Source: Bacteroidia bacterium
Lineage (GTDB): Bacteria; Bacteroidota; Bacteroidia; Flavobacteriales; Flavobacteriaceae
DNA length: 64,000 bases
Direction: 5' to 3'
Assembly (NCBI GenBank): GCA_030427585.1
Contig: JAUIBW010000015.1
Coordinates: 1 to 64,000 of the forward strand
The notes below the pieces were generated by a model that did no database searches, was not told where the DNA came from, and worked only from the letters and a program-made list of their open reading frames with translations. The first letter of the stretch is position 1; every line of letters starts with the position of its first letter. This document shows, in pieces, positions 29,983 through 39,089 of the stretch. Both the position numbers and the translations under genes were made by a program.

Positions 29983-32613
29983 ATGACAAAAAAACTACTT
30001 ATTACGTATTTTACGTTACTCGCCTTATTAATATCAACATCACTTTCTGCACAAAATTTACCTGGTGCTAACGGGAAAGAGTACATTATTGGAGATATTA
30101 AAGTTACCGGGATTACCAGTTACAATGAAAATACAGTAATTACTTTTACTGGTCTTAGAAAAGGAGAACGTATTTTTCTTCCGGGAGATCGAATAAGTAA
30201 AGTCATCAAGAAATTATGGGATCTCGAATTATTTAGTGATATTAACTTTTACATTAGTAATGTAGAAGGAGACGTTGCCGATCTCGAAATTAATATACAA
30301 GAAGTACCTGAGTTAAACGAAGTTCGTATTCAAGGAATTAAAAAGCGTAAATCCGAAGAGTTAATTAAAGATAATGGATTAACCAAAGGCGCAAAGGTTA
30401 CAGAAAATCTTATAACTACAACTCGTAACTTTATTACTAATAAGTATAAAAAAGACGGGTTTCTAAACTCCAAAGTTGTTATTAACACAATCCCTGTTAA
30501 AGATACAGTTGCAAGCAATAAGGTAAATATGGTTGTACTGATCGACAAAGGAGACCGGGTTAAAGTTGATAAAATTAATATAGAAGGAAACGAACAGCTT
30601 TCTGATGCTAAGGTGCGCAGAGCAATGAAAAACACCAAACGCAAGAAGTTTTTAAGATTCTGGAAACGATCAAAGTATATTCGAGCAGATTATGAAGAGG
30701 ATAAAGATAATATCATTACAAAATATAAAGAAAAAGGATATCGAGATGCGCGTATCACTTCAGATAGTTTGATTATTGAAGATGACAATAGTGTATCGCT
30801 TAATCTTAATCTTGAAGAAGGTAATAAGTATTATTTCGGTAATATTACATTTCTAGGTAATAGTGTATATACTGACCGAGAATTAGCCCGGCAACTTGTC
30901 ATTAAAAAAGGAGATGTATATAATGGTGTTCTTTTAGAAAAGCAAATTGCTGATAATAGTAAGCCTGATGCAAATGATCTTACCAACTTATATCAAAACA
31001 ACGGATATTTATTTTCTTCTATTGATGCCGTAGAAACAAAAGTATATAATGATACTCTTGATTTTGAAATCAGAATACGTGAAGGAAAACTTACCTATTT
31101 TGACCACATTACCGTTACCGGAAATGACAAAACAAATGATCATGTAATTTATAGAACACTTAGAACCAGACCTGGCCAACGTTATAGTAAAGATCTTGTG
31201 GTACGAACCGTTCGTGAATTGGGACAGTTAGGATTTTTCGACCCAGAACAACTAGAACCACAATTTAAAAATGCAAATCCTCAAGCAGGAACCATTGACA
31301 TTAACTATCCTGTGGTAGAAAAAGGATCTAGCCAAATAGAACTTCAAGGTGGTTTTGGAGGAGGTGGCTTTGTAGGAACTCTGGGGTTAGCTTTTAGCAA
31401 CTTTTCAATACGTAACATTTTTAATAAAGAATCTTACAGTCCTCTACCCATGGGGGATGGTCAAACGCTTAGAATTAGAGCTCAGGCCAGTAGATTCTTT
31501 CAAACCTATAGTCTTTCTTTTGTAGAACCATGGTTAGGAGGAAAAAGACCATATCAACTCTCTACATCGTTCTCTCATACGATCCAGTTCTTGCTTAATA
31601 ACAGAACACGTCGAGTAGATAGAGATAGTAAATTTCTTATTACTGGTGGATCAATAGGAATAGCTAAAAGATTAAATTGGCCGGATAATTACTTTACATT
31701 GTCTCAAGCTATCAGTGTAAGGCACTATAATCTTAAAAACTACAATACACGATTATTTACTTTTGGTAATGGGTCTTCTAATGATCTATCCTATACTATT
31801 GGAATCAATAGAAACAATACTACTGTAAACCCTATTTTCCCAACAGGAGGATCAGAATTTAATCTTGTTGCCAAACTTTCTGTACCCTACTCTCTTTTTG
31901 ACGGAGTAGATTACGGCGAATTAGCTGATCGTAGAGATGCCTTAGAAGAAGAAAGAAGCAATCTAGACAACAGTAATCCGAGAGATCTTGTAAGAAACGC
32001 TGAAATAGGTACAGAGATTGGAGAAATTGATCAGGAACGTTTTAAATGGCTAGAATACTATAAGTTAAAATTTGATGGTACCTGGTATACAAGTTTAGTC
32101 AATATCGGGAAAAAACCTTTGGTTCTAAAGACAAAAGCCGAGTACGGTTTTTTAGGTGCGTATAATAACAAAAGAGGTAATATTCCTTTTGAACGTTTTT
32201 TCCTAGGAGGAGATGGATTGGGGGCTACAAGTCTTGATGGTCGTGAAGTTGTTTCGTTAAGAGGGTACCCAAATCAATCTATTACTCCACAAAGTAGAAC
32301 TAACAATCAAGATTTTGATGCCGATGGGGCAACAATTTATAACAAATATTCGTTAGAGCTTCGTTATCCTATAACACTAAAACCTGCGGCGTCAATATAT
32401 GTGTTGGGATTTTTGGAAGGTGGAGCCTCTTATGATAGCTTTAAAAGTTTTAATCCCTTCCAATTAAGTCGTTCAACTGGTGCAGGTTTACGTATCTTTA
32501 TGCCAGCATTTGGGTTATTAGGTATAGATTTTGGGTATGGTTTTGATCCTATTCCGGGAACAAATCAGGCTAATGGATGGGAAACCCATTTTATTATAGG
32601 ACAACAATTTTAG
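29983..32613 (+). CDS. bamA: Outer membrane protein assembly factor BamA
   Basis: Signal peptide MTKKLLITYFTLLALLISTSLSAQ at 29983; POTRA repeats; C-terminal GLRIFMPAFGLLGIDFGYGFDP barrel. Confidence 0.93.
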   Translation: MTKKLLITYFTLLALLISTSLSAQNLPGANGKEYIIGDIKVTGITSYNENTVITFTGLRKGERIFLPGDRISKVIKKLWDLELFSDINFYISNVEGDVADLEINIQEVPELNEVRIQGIKKRKSEELIKDNGLTKGAKVTENLITTTRNFITNKYKKDGFLNSKVVINTIPVKDTVASNKVNMVVLIDKGDRVKVDKINIEGNEQLSDAKVRRAMKNTKRKKFLRFWKRSKYIRADYEEDKDNIITKYKEKGYRDARITSDSLIIEDDNSVSLNLNLEEGNKYYFGNITFLGNSVYTDRELARQLVIKKGDVYNGVLLEKQIADNSKPDANDLTNLYQNNGYLFSSIDAVETKVYNDTLDFEIRIREGKLTYFDHITVTGNDKTNDHVIYRTLRTRPGQRYSKDLVVRTVRELGQLGFFDPEQLEPQFKNANPQAGTIDINYPVVEKGSSQIELQGGFGGGGFVGTLGLAFSNFSIRNIFNKESYSPLPMGDGQTLRIRAQASRFFQTYSLSFVEPWLGGKRPYQLSTSFSHTIQFLLNNRTRRVDRDSKFLITGGSIGIAKRLNWPDNYFTLSQAISVRHYNLKNYNTRLFTFGNGSSNDLSYTIGINRNNTTVNPIFPTGGSEFNLVAKLSVPYSLFDGVDYGELADRRDALEEERSNLDNSNPRDLVRNAEIGTEIGEIDQERFKWLEYYKLKFDGTWYTSLVNIGKKPLVLKTKAEYGFLGAYNNKRGNIPFERFFLGGDGLGATSLDGREVVSLRGYPNQSITPQSRTNNQDFDADGATIYNKYSLELRYPITLKPAASIYVLGFLEGGASYDSFKSFNPFQLSRSTGAGLRIFMPAFGLLGIDFGYGFDPIPGTNQANGWETHFIIGQQF

Positions 32614-32648
32614 TTTTGGCACGATTATTTCTATATACACACAAAGTT

Positions 32649-33506
32649 ATGAAAACAAAGGGTCTTTTACTAGTTGCAACAGTCAGTTGGCTATTTTTCA
32701 CAAATGCAGTACATGCACAGAAAGGTATTAGGATTGGCTATATTGATATGAGTTATATTCTGGAAAATGTTCCAGAATACAATGAAGCTTCTTCTGAACT
32801 TGAAACCAAAGTACAAAAATGGAAAGTTGAAATAGAAGCAGAACTTAAAGAAGTTGAAGAAATGCGCAAAGACCTTAATAATGAAAGAGTCTTGTTAACC
32901 AAAGAACTAATTGAAGAAAGAGAAGAAGATATCTTTTTTAAGGAAAAAGAGATATTAGAGTATCAACAAAAACGATTTGGCCCAAATGGAGATCTTTTCA
33001 TTCAAAAAAAGAGATTGGTTCAGCCTGTACAAGATCAGGTTTTTGTAGCAGTTCAAGAGATTGCCAAAAACAAAAAATATGATTTTGTTTTTGATAAATC
33101 AGCAGATTTGGTAATGTTATATTCTGCAGATCGATTTGATATAAGTGATCAGGTATTACTTAGAATAAATAGAGCTTCAAAAAGAAAACAGCTCAACAGT
33201 AAGAAAGATAAAAAAGCCTTGGAAAGAGCTGAAAAAAGAAATGCAGAACAAGAAGCTGAAGTGTCTGACAGAGAACGTGAAGCTCAAAAAAGATTATCAG
33301 AAAGAGAACAACTTCTCGCAGAACGTAAAGCAGAAAGAGACTCTATAAGAGCTGCCAAAAAGAAAGAGTTCGAAGAAAGAAGAGCTCGATTATTAGAATT
33401 GCAAAAAAGAAAGAAAGACTCTATTAAAGCTTTAAAAGCTCAAAAAGAAAATCTAAAAAATAATGACTCATCGTCTGATGCTGATAGTAGAAAAGACAAT
33501 GATTAA
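32649..33506 (+). CDS. OmpH/Skp family periplasmic chaperone with extended charged C-terminus
   Basis: Signal peptide from ATG 32649; IGYIDMSYILENVPEYNEA...LVQPVQDQVFVAVQEIAKNKKYDFVFDKSADLVMLYS. Confidence 0.9.
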   Translation: MKTKGLLLVATVSWLFFTNAVHAQKGIRIGYIDMSYILENVPEYNEASSELETKVQKWKVEIEAELKEVEEMRKDLNNERVLLTKELIEEREEDIFFKEKEILEYQQKRFGPNGDLFIQKKRLVQPVQDQVFVAVQEIAKNKKYDFVFDKSADLVMLYSADRFDISDQVLLRINRASKRKQLNSKKDKKALERAEKRNAEQEAEVSDREREAQKRLSEREQLLAERKAERDSIRAAKKKEFEERRARLLELQKRKKDSIKALKAQKENLKNNDSSSDADSRKDND

Positions 33507-33551
33507 ATAATTAATTTATAAATTTATAACACCCTTTAATAATACTTACAA

Positions 33552-34061
33552 ATGAAACAATTTAGAACATTATTAGTAGCTATTGCAATTACCATAGGAA
33601 GCTCAAGTTTTATGAATGCTCAATCAAAAGTAGCACATATTGCATCACAGGAGCTTGTAGAAGCAATGCCTGCTTTTAAAGCTGCAAAAAGTGAGATCGA
33701 AAAATTAAATAAGACTTATGATGCGGAAATCAGAAATATGGTGTTAGAGTTACAAAACACTATTAAAAAATATTCTCAGGAAGCTGAAACTAAGACAGAT
33801 GAAGAGAATTTAAAAAGACAGCAAGAAGTACAAGCTACAGAAAAAAGTATTAATGATTATAGAACAAATGCACTTCAGGATCTTCAGAAAAAAGAAATCG
33901 AATTAATGAAGCCTATCTATGAGCAAGCACGTACATCTATCCAAAAGGTGGCAAGAGCACAAGGTTTTCAATACGTATTAGATTCTACTACAGGTACCGG
34001 AGTAATTATGGCTGATGGTAAAAACCTAATGGCAGATGTAAAAAAAGATTTAGGTATATAA
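33552..34061 (+). CDS. OmpH/Skp family periplasmic chaperone
   Basis: Signal peptide; VAHIASQELVEAMPAFKAAKSEIEKL; VARAQGFQYVLDSTTGTGVI. Confidence 0.9.
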   Translation: MKQFRTLLVAIAITIGSSSFMNAQSKVAHIASQELVEAMPAFKAAKSEIEKLNKTYDAEIRNMVLELQNTIKKYSQEAETKTDEENLKRQQEVQATEKSINDYRTNALQDLQKKEIELMKPIYEQARTSIQKVARAQGFQYVLDSTTGTGVIMADGKNLMADVKKDLGI

Positions 34062-34091
34062 CAATTCTACTTTAGCTTTAACAAAATTAAA

Positions 34092-34123
34092 AACAGTGAG
34101 AAGTTTTCTCACTGTTTTTTTAT
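34092..34123 (+). terminator. Rho-independent terminator after the ompH pair
   Basis: AAACAGTGAGAAGTTTTCTCACTGTTTTTTT. Confidence 0.85.
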
Positions 34124-34135
34124 TTTTGAATAAAT

Positions 34136-34143
34136 TACATTTG
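34136..34143 (+). promoter_or_regulatory. Candidate -7 promoter element for murI
   Basis: TACATTTG ending 5 nt before the murI ATG. Confidence 0.4.
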
Positions 34144-34148
34144 CACTA

Positions 34149-34937
34149 ATGCAACATCAACCAATAGGCATATTTGATTCGGGTGTCGGAGGAACTTCTA
34201 TCTGGAAAGAAATCATCTCCTTACTACCATATGAGAGCACCATTTTTTTGGCAGATAGCAAATACGCACCATATGGCAAACGCAGTAAAGAAGAAATCAC
34301 CCGTCTAAGCATTAAAAACACAGAAAAACTACTCAGTTTTAATTGTAAAATTATTGTAGTTGCCTGCAATACAGCTACTACAAATGCAATTAAAGCATTG
34401 CGGTCTTCTTATGATATTCCGATTATCGGTATTGAACCTGCCATAAAACCTGCAGCTATACACACCCAAACAAAAAAAGTTGGAGTTCTCGCTACCAAAG
34501 GCACATTATCCAGTGAGCTATTTGCTCAAACCTCTGACCTATATGCGCAAAATATTGAAGTTATTGAGGTCATTGGAACAGGACTGGTCGAACTTATAGA
34601 AGCAGGAAAAATAGAATCCGAAGAAATGTATCAACTACTTCTCTCCTATATCACCCCAATGCTCAAAAAAAATATGGATTATCTTGTTCTGGGATGCACA
34701 CACTACCCATACCTAATTCCTGTTTTAAAGAAAATACTACCAAAACATGTATCTGTTATTGATTCTGGAGAAGCTGTTGCACGACAAACCAAAGCTGTAT
34801 TGATCGCAAATCATCTCTTAAACCCAGGTTCTGAAATAGGTAAACATACTTTATATACTAATGGGAATATATCTGTGGTACAGGAAATACTTAAATCAAG
34901 TACTATTGACCATACCATAAAACAATTACACTTTTAA
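34149..34937 (+). CDS. murI: Glutamate racemase
   Basis: IGIFDSGVGGTSIWKEI, DSKYAPYG, VVACNTATTNAI, LVLGCTHYPYL. Confidence 0.96.
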   Translation: MQHQPIGIFDSGVGGTSIWKEIISLLPYESTIFLADSKYAPYGKRSKEEITRLSIKNTEKLLSFNCKIIVVACNTATTNAIKALRSSYDIPIIGIEPAIKPAAIHTQTKKVGVLATKGTLSSELFAQTSDLYAQNIEVIEVIGTGLVELIEAGKIESEEMYQLLLSYITPMLKKNMDYLVLGCTHYPYLIPVLKKILPKHVSVIDSGEAVARQTKAVLIANHLLNPGSEIGKHTLYTNGNISVVQEILKSSTIDHTIKQLHF

Positions 34938-34951
34938 ACCTTTATTCTAAA

Positions 34952-35509
34952 ATGAAAAAACTAGAAATGTCAATTTATACTAAAAACATATATAACGTAT
35001 CAATTATATTTTTATTAGCTATGTTTTTAAGTTGTAACACTTCCAAAAAGCAACATATACCTGTACAGGTAATCTATCAAGATCAGGAGACAGAATCTTA
35101 TAATGAACAAGCAATTATAACTGGCGAATGGCATCTAGATTCTATTACCCATACGAACAAGAAAAAAAAAGAAGGTGACACACAATTTCCTTTTGTAACA
35201 ACGATCTGGTCTTTTTCTAACAAAGAAACATATACCGTAGTAAAACAAGAAGAAGATTTAAAACTATCACTGGATAGCCTTAAATCAAATATTACGGCTC
35301 ATTCCCCAAAACATAAATTAAACGGAAAATATAAGCAAAAAGGAGATCTTCTTATCACATCTATTTTGGGAGGAAAAACCGAATATAAAATCAAAGAAAA
35401 ATCAGATTCATTATTAGTATTAGAATCTCAAAGATATCAAGTTCCTCCCATTAAAGAAGAAGACAAAGACAAGGTTACAAATCATTACTTTTCTACTGTT
35501 AAAAAATAA
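34952..35509 (+). CDS. Hypothetical lipoprotein, lipocalin-like
   Basis: Lipobox MFLSC; ITGEWHLDSI...GKYKQKGDLLIT lipocalin-like pattern. Confidence 0.6.
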   Translation: MKKLEMSIYTKNIYNVSIIFLLAMFLSCNTSKKQHIPVQVIYQDQETESYNEQAIITGEWHLDSITHTNKKKKEGDTQFPFVTTIWSFSNKETYTVVKQEEDLKLSLDSLKSNITAHSPKHKLNGKYKQKGDLLITSILGGKTEYKIKEKSDSLLVLESQRYQVPPIKEEDKDKVTNHYFSTVKK

Positions 35510-35525
35510 TTCAAACACAAAACAA

Positions 35526-35576
35526 TGAAGCGATTTAAACTTTTTTGCCAGAATCAAAAAAGCTTAAATCACTTCA
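35526..35576 (-). terminator. Long hairpin downstream of the RiPP-like precursor, probable terminator on the minus strand
   Basis: 22-nt arms, 7-nt loop; two non-Watson-Crick positions are G-U wobbles only in the minus-strand transcript; followed by TTGTTTTGTGTTT. Confidence 0.7.
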
Positions 35577-35592
35577 ATAACTAATACATCTT

Positions 35593-35811
35593 CTAACAGT
35601 AAATAGGGCCACTAATTCCACCACCATTACCCGTGCCTCCACCGGTACCTCCACAATCATTAGTATAGCACGTCTGACCAGGGTTATTACCTTGTCCTGC
35701 ACAACTGTGTAACGACGGGTTAGCTGTTCCTCCTTTGATGGATTTAGAGGCTAGATTAGAAATTTTGATTTTCTCTAGAGATAGTTTTTTTAACAATTCT
35801 CTTTTTTTCAT
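35593..35811 (-). CDS. GG-leader RiPP-like (putative class I lanthipeptide-type) precursor peptide
   Basis: 72 aa: MKKRELLKKLSLEKIKISNLASKSIKGG leader of the Bacteroidota GG-leader type, then TANPSLHSCAGQGNNPGQTCYTNDCGGTGGGTGNGGGISGPIYC core with 4 Cys. Confidence 0.72.
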   Translation of the reverse strand: MKKRELLKKLSLEKIKISNLASKSIKGGTANPSLHSCAGQGNNPGQTCYTNDCGGTGGGTGNGGGISGPIYC

Positions 35812-35926
35812 AATTTTAAGTTTTTGTAGTTAATAATACCAGATATTACAAATTACAACAACTAACACTTGTTTTTTTGACGTATTTTAACACAAAAAAT
35901 CAAAATATCATAATTATCAGACAAGG

Positions 35927-36658
35927 TTATTTAAAATAATTCAATAGCGTTCCTTTTTTAGAAGAGGACACTGCTAGCTCTTTTCCTGAAGAAAGTACAA
36001 TACTACCCCCTTTACCCTTTCGGTATCGTGTTATTTTACTCACATTTACCAAATAGCTTTTATGAGTTCTCACAAACCCATGAGGATTTAGGGATTCTTC
36101 AAAATATTTTAGCGTTTTACTTACTAACTTCTGGCCTCTATTCAGGTAAATTTTCGTGTAGTTGTCATCAGCTTCACAATACAAAATATCAGAAATCTGT
36201 AGAACCTCGAAACCATCTTGTTGCGGAATAGTGATTTTACCTTCGACTGTAGTTACCTTAGGAACTAAAACAGTATCCAAAAGAGCAGCTTCCCGTTGCT
36301 TGATATAACTTACATGATCAACAGCTTTGATAAGGTTATCAATTGCAATAGGTTTTAATAAGTAATAAGTTGCCTGAGCATTTAGAGCGTCTACCGCATA
36401 ATGATCATAGGCAGTTACAAAGACAATTTCGAATGTACGATCAGGAACTTGCTCTAATAAATCAAATGCATTTCCATAAGGCATTTCTACATCTAGAAAC
36501 AACATATCAGGAGTGTGGGATTCTAGCAAGTTCAATGTTTCTTTTACATTGGCTGCTTCTCCCAAAATGGCAACCGACGGGCAATACTTACCTAAATAAT
36601 TTCTAAGTATGGCTCGGCTATTAGTTTCATCATCTACTATGATCGCGGTTAAGTTCAT
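35927..36658 (-). CDS. LytTR family DNA-binding response regulator
   Basis: REC domain (AIIVDDETNSR, MLFLDVEMP, FVTAYDHYAVDAL) plus LytTR domain (ILYCEADDNYTKIYL, FVRTHKSYLVNVSKI). Confidence 0.95.
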   Translation of the reverse strand: MNLTAIIVDDETNSRAILRNYLGKYCPSVAILGEAANVKETLNLLESHTPDMLFLDVEMPYGNAFDLLEQVPDRTFEIVFVTAYDHYAVDALNAQATYYLLKPIAIDNLIKAVDHVSYIKQREAALLDTVLVPKVTTVEGKITIPQQDGFEVLQISDILYCEADDNYTKIYLNRGQKLVSKTLKYFEESLNPHGFVRTHKSYLVNVSKITRYRKGKGGSIVLSSGKELAVSSSKKGTLLNYFK

Positions 36659-38872
36659 TTACTTGTCTTTCTTAAGAATTAATTTTACCTGTGTTCCTTC
36701 TGTGTTATCTTCAAGATCCGATATAAACACATCAATCTTATCTTTATACATTTTATTAAGGATGGCAATTCTCTTTTTAATATTACCCATCCCTCTGGAT
36801 TTTTGAAGTTTTTGATTTTGCGTTTTCAGTTCTTTAGATTTTTTACGTCCAATTCCATTATCGGTAATTGTAATTTCTATACTCTCTGATGTTGCTTTTT
36901 GAAAACATATCGATAGTAGTCCTTTTTCAGTTTTATATCGTAGTCCATGCCATACTGCATTTTCTACATATGGCTGCAATAACATAGGAGGAATCATATA
37001 TTCATTAATATCTATTTCTGGATCAACCTCAACCGTATACTCAAATTTATCCTGAAACCTAAAATGTTCTAACTGCACATATAATCTTAAGAGTTCTATC
37101 TCCTTTTCTAGAGGAATAAAATCTTCTTCACTATTCTCTAAAACAGCTCTCATTAATAACGAAAAGTCGGTAAGATATCGATTTGCAGTTCTTTCATCAC
37201 TTGTTGCAATAAATGTATTCACAGAGTTTAAAGCATTAAAAATAAAATGTGGATTCATTTGAGAACGTAGTGATTTTAATGCCAAAATATTATTTGCATA
37301 TCGTTGTTGCTTCATATTACGATACATCAAATACCCAGCAAGAAGTAACAAAACCATTAACCCGATTAAAAAATAGATTACAATTTGTTGTCGTATACTT
37401 TGTTGGTTTGCTATTTCTTGTGAAGCAAATGCCAATTCATATCTTGCTTCATTTAACTCCCTATCTTTTTCTAATGTAGTAATTCTATTTGCCCTCTGCG
37501 CTAGTTCTCTGCTAAAACGAGCTGCCTGTGATATCTCCTGATCTTTTTGAATATACAACTTGTCTATGATTACCTCATACTCTTTGAAAGCATCTGAGGC
37601 CTTTTCTAACTCTCCTTTTTCTCGATAGACTTCACCAAGTTTTCGGGTAGCATCTTTTTGAACAATAAGGTCATTTTTTGATTCTGCCTCTTTAATACTT
37701 TCTTCTAAATATGGTATGGCTTCGTCATACGCTTCTTGGGCTGCAAAAGCGCTGGCAATTTTATAATTTTGCACCTGCGTAGTTAGCGAGTTGTCTTTCT
37801 CTGCCTGTGGGCCTTCATTCTCACTACTCTCTTCAATCTCTTCGATATCCTCGAGTGCTTCTTTTCTTAATTGTATCTCTTTGCCATAGCTATTACTCTT
37901 ATTATAAAAGTCTGCTGCAACAGATCGTTGTCTTGCTGATGTTTTTTTATCTTTTTGTTGTGCCAGTTGCACTGAATTATCCAAATACTCCTCAGCATCC
38001 CTAATATTCCCTTCTTGCTGTAATACCTCGGCTAGCTTAGAGTTTAATAAAATCACTTTGTCGTCTATTTTTTTTCTCTGACTAATTGCAAGTGCTTTAT
38101 TGTAATTAGTAATAGCATCAGGATAGTGTTGTAACCCTTTATAACTATCTCCCAGACCTTCATAAACAATAGCTTTTTGAATATTACTCAATCTGGATTG
38201 CTGTAATTCATCAAAAGTATTTAGAGCCGCCTGGTAATTTTTTCCTTCTAGTTGGGCATTAGCCAATTTAATTTTTACATCTGTATTATACTTATTTTTA
38301 AGACTTAGAAGGTAGTTGCTCTCTGCAAGATCTGGTTGTTTCCAATACTCATAAATATCAGCTAACGACTCAAACAATTCAGCCTTTTTATCGTCTGATG
38401 AAGGATCATCATCTCGTATTGTTTCTAGAGCATTAGTAATATATTCTATACTTGTAGCTGCATCCTTTTTTAAGAAGCTTTTTGCTGCTCTAAGGTTTTC
38501 CTGATACCTCAACTCTCCTTTTTGTTTTGAAACCGAAGGTGATTTAGCCTCTTGTGGATTATCCTGTACTTCAATATCAATTCTTTGACCATCTTTAATC
38601 GTATATCGTATCGTATTAAAACTATCATGAGTAATTACAAGTTCATCTCCAACCCGGGCTTCAATCCTAAAATCACCAAAAACATCAGTTGTAATAGTTC
38701 CTTTTCCCAGTACAGTCACATCGACATCTCTAATTCCCTTTCGGGTATTCTTCTCCTTCACAGAACCTTTAATACTCATTGATTCTGGTCGCTTTGCCTT
38801 AGCATTTTCTTGCCCCAAAACCAATATAGGAAGGAAGCAAAGAAATACTATTATCAAACCAATCTTCTTCAT
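36659..38872 (-). CDS. Sensor histidine kinase (LytS/His_kinase PF06580 type) with N-terminal carboxypeptidase-regulatory-like domain and TPR repeats
   Basis: Signal peptide; MSIKGSVKEKNTRKGIRDVDVTVLGKGTITTDVFGDFRIEA; TPR region; TM VIYFLIGLMVLLLLAGYLMY; LRSQMNPHFIFNALNSVNTFI; ITDNGIGRKKS. Confidence 0.93.
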   Translation of the reverse strand: MKKIGLIIVFLCFLPILVLGQENAKAKRPESMSIKGSVKEKNTRKGIRDVDVTVLGKGTITTDVFGDFRIEARVGDELVITHDSFNTIRYTIKDGQRIDIEVQDNPQEAKSPSVSKQKGELRYQENLRAAKSFLKKDAATSIEYITNALETIRDDDPSSDDKKAELFESLADIYEYWKQPDLAESNYLLSLKNKYNTDVKIKLANAQLEGKNYQAALNTFDELQQSRLSNIQKAIVYEGLGDSYKGLQHYPDAITNYNKALAISQRKKIDDKVILLNSKLAEVLQQEGNIRDAEEYLDNSVQLAQQKDKKTSARQRSVAADFYNKSNSYGKEIQLRKEALEDIEEIEESSENEGPQAEKDNSLTTQVQNYKIASAFAAQEAYDEAIPYLEESIKEAESKNDLIVQKDATRKLGEVYREKGELEKASDAFKEYEVIIDKLYIQKDQEISQAARFSRELAQRANRITTLEKDRELNEARYELAFASQEIANQQSIRQQIVIYFLIGLMVLLLLAGYLMYRNMKQQRYANNILALKSLRSQMNPHFIFNALNSVNTFIATSDERTANRYLTDFSLLMRAVLENSEEDFIPLEKEIELLRLYVQLEHFRFQDKFEYTVEVDPEIDINEYMIPPMLLQPYVENAVWHGLRYKTEKGLLSICFQKATSESIEITITDNGIGRKKSKELKTQNQKLQKSRGMGNIKKRIAILNKMYKDKIDVFISDLEDNTEGTQVKLILKKDK

Positions 38873-38979
38873 TATATACTATTAAAACAAGGTAAACTTA
38901 ATTCATTTAAGTCGGATAATAAAATTCGGATCTCGTGATTATATTGTTTTACAGTAGGTTTTTAGGATAAAAAAGAAAC

Positions 38980-39030
38980 TTCCCTAATCAAGAAAGTAAG
39001 TTCCCTCATTTATATGAACTAATCCCTCAT
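38980..39030. promoter_or_regulatory. Three 9-bp direct repeats at 21-bp period (candidate LytTR regulator binding array)
   Basis: TTCCCTAAT (38980), TTCCCTCAT (39001), ATCCCTCAT (39022), each separated by 12 bp. Confidence 0.6.
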
Positions 39031-39089
39031 TATAGATTTTTAATCAAAAAAGTTAACTATAGTTTTATCCAAAATTAAAAAAGGAAACT

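Noticed and set aside
36028-38782. Plus-strand ORFs inside the regulator and kinase genes (36028, 36370, 36609, 37249, 37807, 38552)
   Set aside because: Antisense to strong domain-bearing genes; compositions look like translated antisense.
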